A stretch of 64,000 nt of DNA from Roseitranquillus sp963776845 (GCA_963776845.1 CAVZOJ010000003.1:806001-870000); one strand, 5' to 3'. Shown: positions 9,733 to 18,436, counted from the first letter of the stretch. The notes: a model not told the origin generated them from the letters alone. Numbers and translations are program-made.

Positions 9733-9762
9733 AACTTGCGGCACTGGCTTCCGCCGCAAGTT
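9733..9762. promoter_or_regulatory. 10-bp inverted repeat upstream of the valine operon
   Basis: AACTTGCGGC and its exact complement GCCGCAAGTT flank a 10-nt spacer, about 70 bp upstream of the acyl-CoA dehydrogenase start. On the minus strand a T-rich stretch follows. It could be an operator for a dimeric regulator or a leader hairpin. No regulator gene adjoins it. Confidence 0.4.
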
Positions 9763-9922
9763 CGAAAAGCTTCTGCAACTCAAAATTGAATCTTGTAAGA
9801 ACAGCAACTTGTACGCGGTGCTGTCCCAGCGGCAGGCGCACGAATCGCCTTTACTTAAGATGCGGCATTAACTATCCCTGTCGTCGGGACAACGGCGAAC
9901 TGATCAGTGGGGTAGTGGGACA

Positions 9923-10606
9923 ATGAATAGACTTGGTATGGCGGTCGCGGTTGCGGCCGCGACGCTTGCGTGCAGCGCGAACGCTGCGGTCATGCAGGCG
10001 GTTTTTGACTTCGAGAGCGTGTCCGGTCAGCCCGACCCGTACTATCAGGACGGGTTCAAGTTCGCGCCGACGCAGTTTGTCGGCGGAAATTGCGAACCTG
10101 ATGCCAGCAATCCGGATCGTTGCCTGAGCGACTCTTCGGGTAACTCCGGGATCCTCACCAACATGACGAAGTACGGTGTCGATCAGAACGACACGGCCGA
10201 CGACGAGGCGTTCACACTGACCCGGTTCTGGTTTCAGCTTCTGGGCAACGGCAACCAAGGCAACGCGAACAACATTTTCGTCGAAGGCTTCGACGAGAAC
10301 GGGAACTCCGTCTTCTTGGAGGAATACAACATCGGTGACACCGATAGCGATGTCGCAGGTGACCTGAACCCTGATGGGCCGATCGTCAAGAACAACGGGG
10401 ATGGCTACGAGGTTCTCTTCACGACCGAGTTGGCAAGCGTGTTCAGCGTGCAGTGGCGTTCGACGGACACCGCCGGCATTCGTCTCGACGGCATCGAGGC
10501 GACTTACGGGATGGCTCCGGTTCCGCTGCCCGCGACCGCACTGCTGCTTCTTGGCGGTGTCGGTGGTCTCGGTGCCCTGCGCGCTGCCCGCCGCAAGCCT
10601 AGCTAA
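9923..10606 (+). CDS. VPLPA-CTERM sorting domain protein
   Basis: 227-aa exported protein of unknown function. It has a signal peptide (hydrophobic run MAVAVAAATLACSANAA), an acidic Asn/Asp-rich beta-type body, and a C-terminal tripartite sorting signal: PVPLPATALLLLGG, a short hydrophobic helix, then RAARRKPS. This VPLPA variant of PEP-CTERM is a Rhodobacterales hallmark and is presumably handled by an exosortase/archaeosortase-like enzyme encoded elsewhere. The single pair of cysteines lies in GGNCEPDASNPDRCLS. The gene is oriented against, and sits between, the valine operon and mmsA. A strong terminator follows. Confidence 0.88.
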   Translation: MNRLGMAVAVAAATLACSANAAVMQAVFDFESVSGQPDPYYQDGFKFAPTQFVGGNCEPDASNPDRCLSDSSGNSGILTNMTKYGVDQNDTADDEAFTLTRFWFQLLGNGNQGNANNIFVEGFDENGNSVFLEEYNIGDTDSDVAGDLNPDGPIVKNNGDGYEVLFTTELASVFSVQWRSTDTAGIRLDGIEATYGMAPVPLPATALLLLGGVGGLGALRAARRKPS

Positions 10607-10673
10607 CGAAGCCTCTTTTGACCGCTGCGCCGCAGGTGCGGCGCCAGGCAGCCACAAGGTGAGGCAAGAATGC

Positions 10674-10704
10674 AAAGGGCGCGCCCGCACGGCGCGCCCT
10701 TTTT
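10674..10704 (+). terminator. Rho-independent terminator after the VPLPA-CTERM gene
   Basis: A perfect 12-bp stem (AAAGGGCGCGCC paired with GGCGCGCCCTTT) with a CGCAC loop ends in a run of five T, about 70 bp after the stop codon. Confidence 0.88.
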
Positions 10705-10829
10705 CGTCTCGATCCTGAAAGCCTTGCGTCCCGCTATTACCCGTCTGCAATACTTCCATCTGGTTCACAGCAATCGATCAGTACTTTAAATCGAAACACC
10801 TACTGGGGTGTGCACGCGTGCAAACCTCC

Positions 10830-12330
10830 TCAGTCCATCGGCTTGAAGTGGAATTCGCCACCTTCCTTCAGCCCTGACGGCCAGCGCGCCGTCACGGTCT
10901 TGGTCCGAGTATAGAACCGAAAGGCGTCGGGTCCGTGCTGGTTCAGGTCGCCAAAGCCCGACTTCTTCCAGCCGCCGAAGGTGTGGTAGGCCAGCGGCAC
11001 CGGGATCGGGACGTTGACGCCGACCATACCCACGTTGATTCGCGCCGCGAAGTCTCGTGCAGCATCCCCGTCGCGCGTGAAGATCGCCGTGCCGTTGCCG
11101 TACTGGTTCCTCATCACCAGATCGACTGCCGATTCGTAGGACGCCGCACGCACCTGGCTCAGGACCGGGCCGAAGATCTCCTCTCGGTAGATGTCCATCT
11201 CGGGCGTGACGCGATCGAAGAGGTGAGGGCCCACAAAGAACCCATCCTCGTATCCCTGCAGGCTGAAGCCGCGTCCATCGACCACCAACTCCGCACCCTG
11301 CTGCACGCCGGACTCGACGAGACCGAGCACGCGCTCCTTCGCCGCCGCCGTGACGAGCGGGCCCGTAATCGACGTCTTCGCCCGCGCTGTAGGGCCCGAC
11401 CTTGAGCTTCTCGATGCGCGGAACCAGCTTCTCGACGAGGCGGTCCGCCGTCTCGTCTCCCACCGGCACCGCGACGGACACCGCCATGCAGCGCTCGCCC
11501 GCCGCGCCATAGCCGGCGCCCACCAGCGCGTCGGCCGCCTGGTCCATGTCGGCGTCAGGCATGACGATCATGTGATTCTTGGCACCGCCGAAGCACTGCA
11601 CCCGCTTTCCGGCCGCACATCCGCGCGAGTAGATGTACTCGGCGATGGGGGTCGAGCCGACGAAACCGATCGCCTGGATCAGCGGGTTGTCGAGGATCGC
11701 GTCCACCGCCTCCTTGTCGCCATTGACGACCTGGAGGACCCCGTCCGGTAGGCCCGCTTCCTGAAGAAGCTCGCCCAGCATCATCGGCACCGACGGATCG
11801 CGCTCGCTGGGCTTGAGAATGAACGCGTTGCCGCAGGCGAGGGCAGGGGCCATCTTCCACATCGGGATCATCGCGGGGAAGTTGAACGGCGTGATGCCGG
11901 CCACCACGCCGAGAGGCTGTCGCATCGAGTATATGTCGATGCCGGGTCCCGCCCCGTCGGTGAATTCGCCCTTCAGCAGGTGCGGCGCGCCGATGCAGAA
12001 TTCGACGACCTCGAGGCCGCGCTGCACGTCGCCCCTGGCGTCGGGAATCGTCTTGCCATGCTCTCGGCTGAGCGCCTCGGCAAGCTTGTCCATATCGCGA
12101 TTGAGAAGCCGAACGAACTCCATGAGGACGCGTGCGCGACGCTGGGGGTTCGTCGCAGCCCAACGCGGTTGCGCGGCGGCGGCGGCCTCGATCGCGGCGT
12201 CAACCTCTTCGCGTGACGCGAGGGCGACGCGGGCCTGAACTTCGCCCGTCGCAGGGTTGAAGACGTCGGCGGCCCGCCCGCTCTTCCCGTCGATGCGTCC
12301 GCCTCCGACGAAATGTCCGATATCCTGCAT
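10830..12330 (-). CDS. mmsA: Methylmalonate-semialdehyde dehydrogenase (CoA-acylating), one apparent frameshift
   Basis: Last step of valine catabolism, giving propionyl-CoA. The ATG at 12330 follows GGAGG and starts MQDIGHFVGGGRIDGKSGR. NAD-binding (ITPFNFPAMIPMWK) and nucleotide-fold segments (VGSTPIAEYIYSRG) are present, and the catalytic Cys is in GAAGERCMAVSVAV. The frame changes between EDVDYGP and LVTAAAKERV, at the GGGCCC tract 11359-11364. Dropping one base there gives an uninterrupted protein of about 500 aa, the normal length. The C-terminal half, with GPVLSQVRAASYESAV and FGGWKKSGFGDLNQHG, is intact. A sequencing error is likelier than a real lesion. Confidence 0.9.
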
Positions 12331-12460
12331 CCGTGCCTCCCTGAACCGGTCTGGCCGCAGACTATGCGCGTGATCGTTCAGGGGAAAGACCAGTCGGCTT
12401 GACATCGCCGCCCTCTGGCGGCGACGCTCGTACCGACAGGCGGTTGCAGGAGATGCGGTG

Positions 12461-12895
12461 ATGCGTGTGCACCAGATCCTTCGGGGCAAGGGTAACGATG
12501 AGGTTGTGACGGTGCGGCCGGACATCGACGTGACGGAGGCGATGGGAGTGCTCTCGTCAAAGCGCATCGGCGCCGTGATCGTCTCAACCGACGGAAAGAA
12601 GCCTGCCGGCATATTGTCGGAGCGTGACATTGTCCGCGAGCTTGGGCGCCGTGGAACGGCCTGCCTGGCGGAGAAGGTCTCGCAGATGATGACGGACAAG
12701 CTCATCACCTGCACGCCCGAAGACTCAGCCCACGAGGTCCTCGGCAAGATGACGGAAGGTCGTTTCCGGCACATGCCCGTCATGGATGGCGACACCATGG
12801 TCGGGCTGATCTCGATCGGCGATGTCGTGAAGGCGCGTCTCAGCGAGCTCGCGATGGAGCGGGACGCACTCCAGGACATGGTGATGGGTCACTGA
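12461..12895 (+). CDS. CBS-domain protein
   Basis: 144-aa protein consisting of little more than two CBS motifs: the first around VRPDIDVTEAMGVLSSKRI...GILSERDIVREL, the second around ITCTPEDSAHEVLGKM...GLISIGDVVKARL. Such stand-alone pairs bind adenine nucleotides or SAM and act as energy or ligand sensors; the ligand here is unknown. I chose the ATG at 12461, 7 nt after AGGAGA, over the adjoining GTG. It is transcribed divergently from mmsA and lies 55 bp upstream of coaD, probably co-transcribed. Confidence 0.88.
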   Translation: MRVHQILRGKGNDEVVTVRPDIDVTEAMGVLSSKRIGAVIVSTDGKKPAGILSERDIVRELGRRGTACLAEKVSQMMTDKLITCTPEDSAHEVLGKMTEGRFRHMPVMDGDTMVGLISIGDVVKARLSELAMERDALQDMVMGH

Positions 12896-12950
12896 CTGCT
12901 TGAAGTCCATCGCTGCGCCCGCTTTGTTGCGGGCAAAACGAGGGACTGAG

Positions 12951-13442
12951 ATGCGCATTGGCCTCTACCCCGGCACCTTCGATCCGGTCACGCTTGGGCA
13001 CACCGACATCATTCGGCGTGCAGCCCTGCTGGTAGATCGTCTCGTGATCGGCGTGGCCATCAACCGTGACAAGGGTCCGCTCTTCACGCTGGAGGAGCGG
13101 GTCACGATGCTCGAACAGGAAGTCGAACGTATCGGTTCGACGACCGGTACGGAGATCCGCGTCCATCCGTTCGACAACCTGCTGATCGACTGTGCGAGGG
13201 ACGTCGGAGCAAGCATCATCGTCCGCGGCCTCAGGGCCGTGGCCGACTTCGAATACGAATTTCAGATGGTCGGGATGAATCGGCGTCTCGACAATTCTAT
13301 CGAGACGGTGTTCCTAATGGCCGAGGCGGAACACCAAGCCATCGCCTCGCGGCTCGTCAAGGAGATTGCGAGGTTAGGGGGCGACGTCTCGAAATTCGTC
13401 GCCCCCGCCGTGCGCGATGCGCTTCGAGAAAAATTTGCCTAG
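12951..13442 (+). CDS. coaD: Pantetheine-phosphate adenylyltransferase
   Basis: Penultimate step of coenzyme A synthesis: ATP plus 4'-phosphopantetheine gives dephospho-CoA. 163 aa, typical length. The nucleotidyltransferase motif YPGTFDPVTLGHTDII places His17 in the TxGH site. Also present are SIIVRGLRAVADFEYEFQM and the C-terminal ASRLVKEIARLGGDVSKFV. The ATG at 12951 follows GAGGGA. The stop overlaps the convergent stop of the small gene at 13439. Confidence 0.95.
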   Translation: MRIGLYPGTFDPVTLGHTDIIRRAALLVDRLVIGVAINRDKGPLFTLEERVTMLEQEVERIGSTTGTEIRVHPFDNLLIDCARDVGASIIVRGLRAVADFEYEFQMVGMNRRLDNSIETVFLMAEAEHQAIASRLVKEIARLGGDVSKFVAPAVRDALREKFA

Positions 13443-13603
13443 CAGCCGTAGACCGCGCGGCGCGCGATGCTCTCGGCGTCGCCTGGGTAGAGATCGAGAT
13501 CCAGCGCGACGTCGATCGGCAGCTTGCGGATCTGGTTCACCGTCTGCCGATAGGCAGCGCGGGTTCGGATCGCGCTCTGCACTCGAGTGAGAAGAGGCGT
13601 CAT
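13439..13603 (-). CDS. Small conserved-type protein, paralogue 1 (54 aa)
   Basis: A 54-codon gene starting ATG at 13603 with AAGGAA upstream. The product, MTPLLTRVQSAIRTRAAYRQ and onward, shares a framework with the next gene: R-A-AYR-TV--I---P-DVALDLDL, then DA--IAR-AVYG. The N-terminal half is basic and helical, the C-terminal half acidic. It resembles the short DUF1127-like proteins common in Rhodobacterales only in size and charge; I cannot assign a family. Function unknown. Confidence 0.7.
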   Translation of the reverse strand: MTPLLTRVQSAIRTRAAYRQTVNQIRKLPIDVALDLDLYPGDAESIARRAVYGC

Positions 13604-13645
13604 GGTTTGTTTCCTTGAGAAGTGCGTGGCTGTGCATCTCTCGCC

Positions 13646-13798
13646 TTAGCGTCCGTAGACGGCTTGGCGGGCGATGAGCGGCGCATCGGTCCGATCGAGA
13701 TCGAGGTCCAGCGCCACGTCGAGCGGCATGCGGGCGATCTCCGAGACCGTACGGCGATAGGCGGCGCGGGCACGGATCTGGTTGAGAAGCTTTTCCAT
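13646..13798 (-). CDS. Small conserved-type protein, paralogue 2 (50 aa)
   Basis: A 50-codon gene starting MEKLLNQIRARAAYRRTVSE; ATG at 13798 is 7 nt after AAGGA (another ATG adjoins it at 13801). About half its residues match the paralogue 43 bp downstream, including AYR, DVALDLDL, IAR and AVYG, so the pair arose by tandem duplication. A TGCTGC-TAT-GCAGCA palindrome lies about 90 bp upstream and matches the sites before phaP. Function unknown. Confidence 0.7.
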   Translation of the reverse strand: MEKLLNQIRARAAYRRTVSEIARMPLDVALDLDLDRTDAPLIARQAVYGR

Positions 13799-13887
13799 CA
13801 TTCAGTCCTTTCGGTACGAGGTTCGATTGTTCGTACGAGACGGAATGTGAGCGCTATCGCGCGGACCTTCAATGCGACTGGAGGCTA

Positions 13888-13902
13888 TGCTGCTATGCAG
13901 CA
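13888..13902. promoter_or_regulatory. PhaR-like palindrome upstream of the small-protein genes
   Basis: TGCTGCTATGCAGCA contains CTGC-N3-GCAG, the same core found twice before phaP. It lies upstream of the minus-strand gene at 13646 and downstream of gap. PhaR of Paracoccus/Rhodobacter is reported (from memory) to bind CTGC-N3/4-GCAG. Confidence 0.5.
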
Positions 13903-14044
13903 AGTGCATGGCGAGCAACGGAACTTTCACCAATAAACGGCCTCGACCCTGATCGGGTCGAAAGCCGTGCAGTTTCATGGGGCTGGCGGTGGTGCTGCCT
14001 CACGATCGGCTGCCGGCAGCCGTCCCCGGGGCTAGCTGTGCGGC

Positions 14045-15049
14045 TCAGGCTCGTTGCGACATGGCAACAGCGGTGTCGCACATGCGGTTTGAGAAACCCC
14101 ACTCGTTATCGTACCAGCTGAGGACGCGGCAGAGTTTTCCCGCCTCCATCACCTTCGTCTGGTCCGTCGCGAAGACCGAGGAGTGCGCGTCATGATTGAA
14201 GTCCATCGAGACGAGCTTGTCGTCGGTGAACCCCAACACCCCCTCTAGCGGACCCGAAGCCGCAGATCGTACGGCATCGTTGATCTCGTCGACACTGGTG
14301 TCGCGCGCGGCGACGAATGTCAGGTCCACGACCGACACATTCGGCGTCGGGACCCTGATCGCGACGCCGTCGAGCTTTCCGTTGAGCTCGGGCATCACGA
14401 GGCCGACGGCCTTCGCCGCGCCGGTCGACGTCGGGATCATGGACATTGCCGCAGCCCGCGCCCGATAGAGGTCCTTGTGCAGGGTGTCGAGCGTCGGCTG
14501 GTCGCCCGTGTAGGAGTGGATCGTCGTCATGAACCCGCGCTCGATCCCGATCGCGTCATTCAGGACTTTCGCAACGGGAGCAAGGCAGTTCGTCGTACAG
14601 GACGCGTTCGAGACGACCTTGTCATCGGCAGTAAGGGCTTCGTGGTTCACTCCGTAGACAACGGTCTTGTCCGCGTTTGCACCGGGTGCGGAGATCAGGA
14701 CCTGCTTGGAGCCGTTCTCGAGGTGAGCCGCCGCCTTGTCGCGCGCGGTGAAGATTCCGGTGCATTCCAACGCGACATCGACATCGCTCCACGGCAGTTC
14801 CTTGGGGTCGCGCAGCGAGGTCACGCGAATGGCTCCACGCCCGACGTCGATCGTGTCATCCCCAACACTCACGGTTCCGGGGAATCTGCCATGAACGCTG
14901 TCATAGCGGATGAGATGTGCGTTGGTCTCGACCGGCCCGAGATCATTGATCGCAACCACCTCGATGTCGGTCCGCCCGGACTCGATGATGCTGCGAAGGA
15001 TGTTGCGGCCGATTCGACCGAAGCCATTGATGGCGACCTTGACTGCCAT
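14045..15049 (-). CDS. gap: Type I glyceraldehyde-3-phosphate dehydrogenase
   Basis: 334-aa NAD(P)-dependent GAPDH. The Rossmann start is VAINGFGRIGRNILRS, the cofactor-selecting region is AINDLGPVETNAHL, and the active site SNASCTTNCLAPVAK holds the catalytic Cys. WYDNEWGFSNRM near the C-terminus is also typical. ATG at 15049 follows GGGGGA. It is monocistronic; no other glycolytic gene is adjacent. About 240 bp downstream is non-coding and holds a small hairpin (CGACCC/GGGTCG near 13945-13962). Confidence 0.95.
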   Translation of the reverse strand: MAVKVAINGFGRIGRNILRSIIESGRTDIEVVAINDLGPVETNAHLIRYDSVHGRFPGTVSVGDDTIDVGRGAIRVTSLRDPKELPWSDVDVALECTGIFTARDKAAAHLENGSKQVLISAPGANADKTVVYGVNHEALTADDKVVSNASCTTNCLAPVAKVLNDAIGIERGFMTTIHSYTGDQPTLDTLHKDLYRARAAAMSMIPTSTGAAKAVGLVMPELNGKLDGVAIRVPTPNVSVVDLTFVAARDTSVDEINDAVRSAASGPLEGVLGFTDDKLVSMDFNHDAHSSVFATDQTKVMEAGKLCRVLSWYDNEWGFSNRMCDTAVAMSQRA

Positions 15050-15149
15050 GTCTTCCCCCTGTGCGTCGCGCGCTCCAAGGAGCGCGGTTCAAGCTTGCGC
15101 CACCCATACGACGACGAGATGGCGTTGACCAGACGAGCGGGAGGACGGT

Positions 15150-16460
15150 TCAGATGGGAGTTGGCCCGGAGACCGGACGGGTGGCCATTCGCGGGACATC
15201 GTTCGCGGCCTTCGCCTCAGGCACGTATTCTCGCTGATTCGCATCGATGAAACCCAGGACGAGCGGCCTGATGTTGTTCCGCCACGAGCGCCCCGCAAAG
15301 ATGCCGTAATGTCCAGCCCCCGGCTCAAGGTGATGCGCCTTCTTGTGGTCCGGAAGCCCCGTGAGCAGACCAAGCGCCGCGAGACACTGGCCTGGCGCGC
15401 TGATGTCGTCCTCCTCGCCTTCCACGACCTTCACTGCGACATCGGTGATGGCCGCGATGTCGACCTTTCGTCCCGCCACATGGAACACGTTCCGTGCGAT
15501 CTCTCGCTTCTTGAAGATGCGATCCACTGTCGAGAGGTAGAACTCCGCCGTCATGTCCATGACGGCAAGGTATTCATCGTAGAACCGATTGTGCCTGTCG
15601 TGATCCGAAGCCTCGCCCTTGGCGACGCGGAAGATCTGCTCGCTGAATGCCTTGGCATGTCGCTCGGCATTCATCGACATGAACGACGTCAGCTGAGACA
15701 TGCCGGGATAGACCATTCGCCCAGCACCCGCGTACTTGAAGCCGACTCGCTGGAGGACGAACTTCTCGAGCTGGCCCATCGTGATGCGGCGACCGAAGTC
15801 CGTGACATCGGTCGCGGCGGCATCGGGGTCGATGGGACCGCCGATAAGGGTCAGCGTGGCCGGCTGCGCCTCAGGCTCCTCCGCGGCGAGATGCGCGGTC
15901 GCGGCAAGGGCAAGAGGAGCCGGTTGGCATACGGCGATGACGTGCGCGCTGGGGCCGAGGTGCCTGATGAAGTCGGCGAGATAGAGAGTGTAGTCCTCGA
16001 CGTCGAACTTTCCCTCGCTCACCGGGATGTCGCGCGCGTTGTGCCAGTCGGTGATCCAGACCTCTGCATCGGGCAGGAGGCTCGCGACGGTGGAGCGAAG
16101 AAGCGTTGCGTAGTGGCCGGACATCGGCGCCACGAGAAGGACGCGCCTTGGCTTCTCCTCCCGATCGGCGACCCTGAAGCGAAGGAGGTCACCGAACGGC
16201 TTGTGCAGCTCCGACTGCATGGTGACGACCTTGTCGCGGCCGTCGTCGCCGACGATCGTGTCGATACCCCAGTCCGGCTTGGCGACCATGCGGGCAAAGC
16301 TGCGCTCGGCCACTTCGCCCCATGCCCGGATCATCGGGAAGAGCGGTGCCGGAACCAGACCGGTTGCGGGAAACGATCCGGCGGCTAGCGCGGTCGCGCC
16401 CAGCCACTGGTTGGCGGTGCGCCAGGTTTCCATCGCATCGTAGGTCATCATGTAGCGCAT
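15150..16460 (-). CDS. phaZ: Intracellular polyhydroxyalkanoate depolymerase
   Basis: 436-aa intracellular PHB depolymerase that mobilises storage granules. The catalytic Cys is in VCQPAPLALAA (the lipase box with Cys replacing Ser), the acid is in VEGEEDDISAPGQ, and the His is in GAGHYGIFAGRSW, all hallmarks of the PhaZ family. The N-terminus MRYMMTYDAMETWRTANQW is typical. GGAGAG precedes the ATG. It is divergent from phaC with a 128-bp intergenic region rich in TGC/GCA palindromes. Confidence 0.93.
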   Translation of the reverse strand: MRYMMTYDAMETWRTANQWLGATALAAGSFPATGLVPAPLFPMIRAWGEVAERSFARMVAKPDWGIDTIVGDDGRDKVVTMQSELHKPFGDLLRFRVADREEKPRRVLLVAPMSGHYATLLRSTVASLLPDAEVWITDWHNARDIPVSEGKFDVEDYTLYLADFIRHLGPSAHVIAVCQPAPLALAATAHLAAEEPEAQPATLTLIGGPIDPDAAATDVTDFGRRITMGQLEKFVLQRVGFKYAGAGRMVYPGMSQLTSFMSMNAERHAKAFSEQIFRVAKGEASDHDRHNRFYDEYLAVMDMTAEFYLSTVDRIFKKREIARNVFHVAGRKVDIAAITDVAVKVVEGEEDDISAPGQCLAALGLLTGLPDHKKAHHLEPGAGHYGIFAGRSWRNNIRPLVLGFIDANQREYVPEAKAANDVPRMATRPVSGPTPI

Positions 16461-16522
16461 CGCGCCTCTCCTTCCCTGACTCCGCTTTGCCCGGGCAGGC
16501 GAGCCGGGTTAAAGTCCCAAAC

Positions 16523-16564
16523 TGGAGCAATGCATACCGCATGCTCCAAAATGCTGCACTTGCA
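16523..16564. promoter_or_regulatory. Candidate PhaR operator between phaZ and phaC
   Basis: The divergent intergenic region holds an imperfect inverted repeat, TGGAGCAATGC...GCATGCTCCA (16523-16548), followed by the TGC-rich CTGCACTTGCA (16554-16564). It fits a TGC-rich PhaR site but lacks the exact CTGC-N3-GCAG core. Confidence 0.4.
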
Positions 16565-16588
16565 AAAGGCTAGGCCGGAAACTGCCAT

Positions 16589-18385
16589 ATGACAACTGAA
16601 CAAACAGACAATGCGACAAATCTGGACAAGCTGAACGCAAATCTGGCGCGTGTAGAGGAACTTACGGCGCGACTGGTTGCAGCACTCGGCAGGCGGAAGT
16701 TCAAGGATCCAAGCCTCCACGGGCCGAGCCAGGAGCTCTTCGTGAAGGCCGCCTCGGCATACATGGCCGAGATGATGTCGAATCCATCGAAGATTCTCGA
16801 GCATCAAATCGGCTACTGGGGGAAGGCGCTGAAACACTATGTCGAGGCGCAGCACACGCTGGCGCAGGGCAAGTTCGAGCCGCCGGCGGACACCGGGCCC
16901 AAGGACCGCCGCTTCTCAAACGACCTCTGGGACACGCATCCGTACTTCAACTACATCAAGCAGCAATATCTCTACTCGTCCGAGGCGATCTCGCAAGCGG
17001 TCGCCGATCTTGAGCACCTAGACCCCAAGGAGCGGAAGAGAATCGAGTATTTCAGCCGGCAGATCATGGACATGTTCAGCCCGGCGAACTTCCTTGGCAC
17101 CAACCCCGAGGCACTGAAGAAAGCGGCGGAGACCGAAGGACAAAGCCTCGTCGACGGCCTTGAGAATCTCGTCCGCGACATCGAGGCCAACGACGGCGAC
17201 ATCCTCGTCACTCTGGCGGACAAGGAGGCATTCAAGATCGGCGAGAACCTTGCGACAACGGAGGGTAAAGTCGTCTATCGCAGCCGCTTGTTCGAACTGA
17301 TTCAGTACGCGCCGCAAACGGAGAAGGTCCACAAGACGCCGCTCATCATTTTTCCGCCCTGGATCAACAAGTTCTACATCCTCGACCTCAAGCCCCAGAA
17401 CAGCCTGATCCGCTGGGTCGTGGAGCAGGGCTTCACGCTTTTCGTCGTGAGCTGGAAGAACCCGGACGCAAGCTATGCCGACGTCGGCCTCGATACCTAC
17501 ATCCAGGAGGGCTATCTCGACGCGATCGATCAGGTCCGCGCCATCTGCGGCGAGGAAAAGGTGAACGTCGTCGGCTACTGCATCGCGGGGACGACTCTCG
17601 CTCTCGCCCTGGCCTACCTGCAGAAGAAGGGCGACAAGCGGATCAACTCCGCGACGTTCTTCACCACGCTCACCGACTTTTCGGACCAGGGAGAGGTCGG
17701 CGTGTTCCTCAACGACGAATTCGTCGACGGGATCGAGCGCGAGGTGAAGGAGAAGGGATACCTCGACTCGTTCTTCATGAGCCGGACGTTCAGCTTCATG
17801 CGATCCAACGACCTCGTCTACGGGCCGGCGATCAGGAGCTACATGATGGGCGAAACGCCGCCCGCCTTCGATCTGCTGTACTGGAACGGCGACGGAACGA
17901 ACCTGCCCGCGCGCATGTCGGTGGAGTATCTTCGAGGGCTTTGCCAAGGCGATCGCTTCGCCGGCGAAGGCTTCGAGATCCTCGGAGAGACGGTACAGCT
18001 AAAGGATGTTCGCGTTCCTCTTTGTGCCGTGGCGTGCGAGACCGACCACATTGCCGCCTGGGCCTCCAGCTTCGAGGGCATCCGACAGATGGGCAGCCGA
18101 TCGAAGACCTTCTTCCTGTCGGAGTCCGGCCATATCGCCGGCATCGTGAATCCGCCGACCAAGAAGAAGTACGGGCACTGGACGAATGGCGACTGGTCGG
18201 GTGATGCGCGGACCTGGAAGGAGAACGCGGAATTCCACCAAGGCTCCTGGTGGCCTCGGTGGGGAGAGTGGTTGGCCAAGCGCTCGGGGGTAAAGGTGGC
18301 GGCCAGGGAACCCGGCGATGAGAAGCATCCGGCCCTCGCATCGGCCCCGGGGAGCTACGTCGTGGAAAAGCCTGAAGCTGCCTGA
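16589..18385 (+). CDS. phaC: Class I poly(3-hydroxyalkanoate) synthase
   Basis: 598-aa granule-bound synthase that polymerises 3-hydroxyacyl-CoA, chiefly 3-hydroxybutyryl-CoA. The lipase-like box VVGYCIAGTT places the catalytic Cys at 331, the Asp is 486 in CETDHIAAW and the His is 515 in SGHIAGIVNPP. Length and the KFIPPWINKFYILDLKP-type segment (here IFPPWINKFYILDLKPQN) fit class I, with no separate PhaE or PhaR subunit needed. Start ATG 16589 has a weak ribosome-binding site. phaP follows 108 bp downstream behind its own operator pair. Confidence 0.95.
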   Translation: MTTEQTDNATNLDKLNANLARVEELTARLVAALGRRKFKDPSLHGPSQELFVKAASAYMAEMMSNPSKILEHQIGYWGKALKHYVEAQHTLAQGKFEPPADTGPKDRRFSNDLWDTHPYFNYIKQQYLYSSEAISQAVADLEHLDPKERKRIEYFSRQIMDMFSPANFLGTNPEALKKAAETEGQSLVDGLENLVRDIEANDGDILVTLADKEAFKIGENLATTEGKVVYRSRLFELIQYAPQTEKVHKTPLIIFPPWINKFYILDLKPQNSLIRWVVEQGFTLFVVSWKNPDASYADVGLDTYIQEGYLDAIDQVRAICGEEKVNVVGYCIAGTTLALALAYLQKKGDKRINSATFFTTLTDFSDQGEVGVFLNDEFVDGIEREVKEKGYLDSFFMSRTFSFMRSNDLVYGPAIRSYMMGETPPAFDLLYWNGDGTNLPARMSVEYLRGLCQGDRFAGEGFEILGETVQLKDVRVPLCAVACETDHIAAWASSFEGIRQMGSRSKTFFLSESGHIAGIVNPPTKKKYGHWTNGDWSGDARTWKENAEFHQGSWWPRWGEWLAKRSGVKVAAREPGDEKHPALASAPGSYVVEKPEAA

Positions 18386-18396
18386 CAAAAATAATG

Positions 18397-18436
18397 CTGC
18401 GCCGCAGCGACGAGGACTTGCAATGCTGCGACGCAG
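18397..18436. promoter_or_regulatory. Two PhaR-type operators upstream of phaP
   Basis: CTGCGCCGCAG (18397-18407) and CTGCGACGCAG (18426-18436) share the extended form AATGCTGCG-CGCAGCG and lie 29 bp apart, ending 57 bp before the phaP start. They match the CTGC-N3-GCAG core ascribed to PhaR in Rhodobacter/Paracoccus. PhaR represses phasin synthesis until granules titrate it away. Confidence 0.75.

Noticed and set aside
12900..12950. Earlier start for coaD
   Set aside because: The extra residues precede the invariant YPGTFDP motif by too far; ATG 12951 has a ribosome-binding site and gives normal length.
13439..13798. Calling the two small proteins DUF1127
   Set aside because: Size and charge fit, but the typical DUF1127 Leu-Asp-Asp-Arg core is not present.
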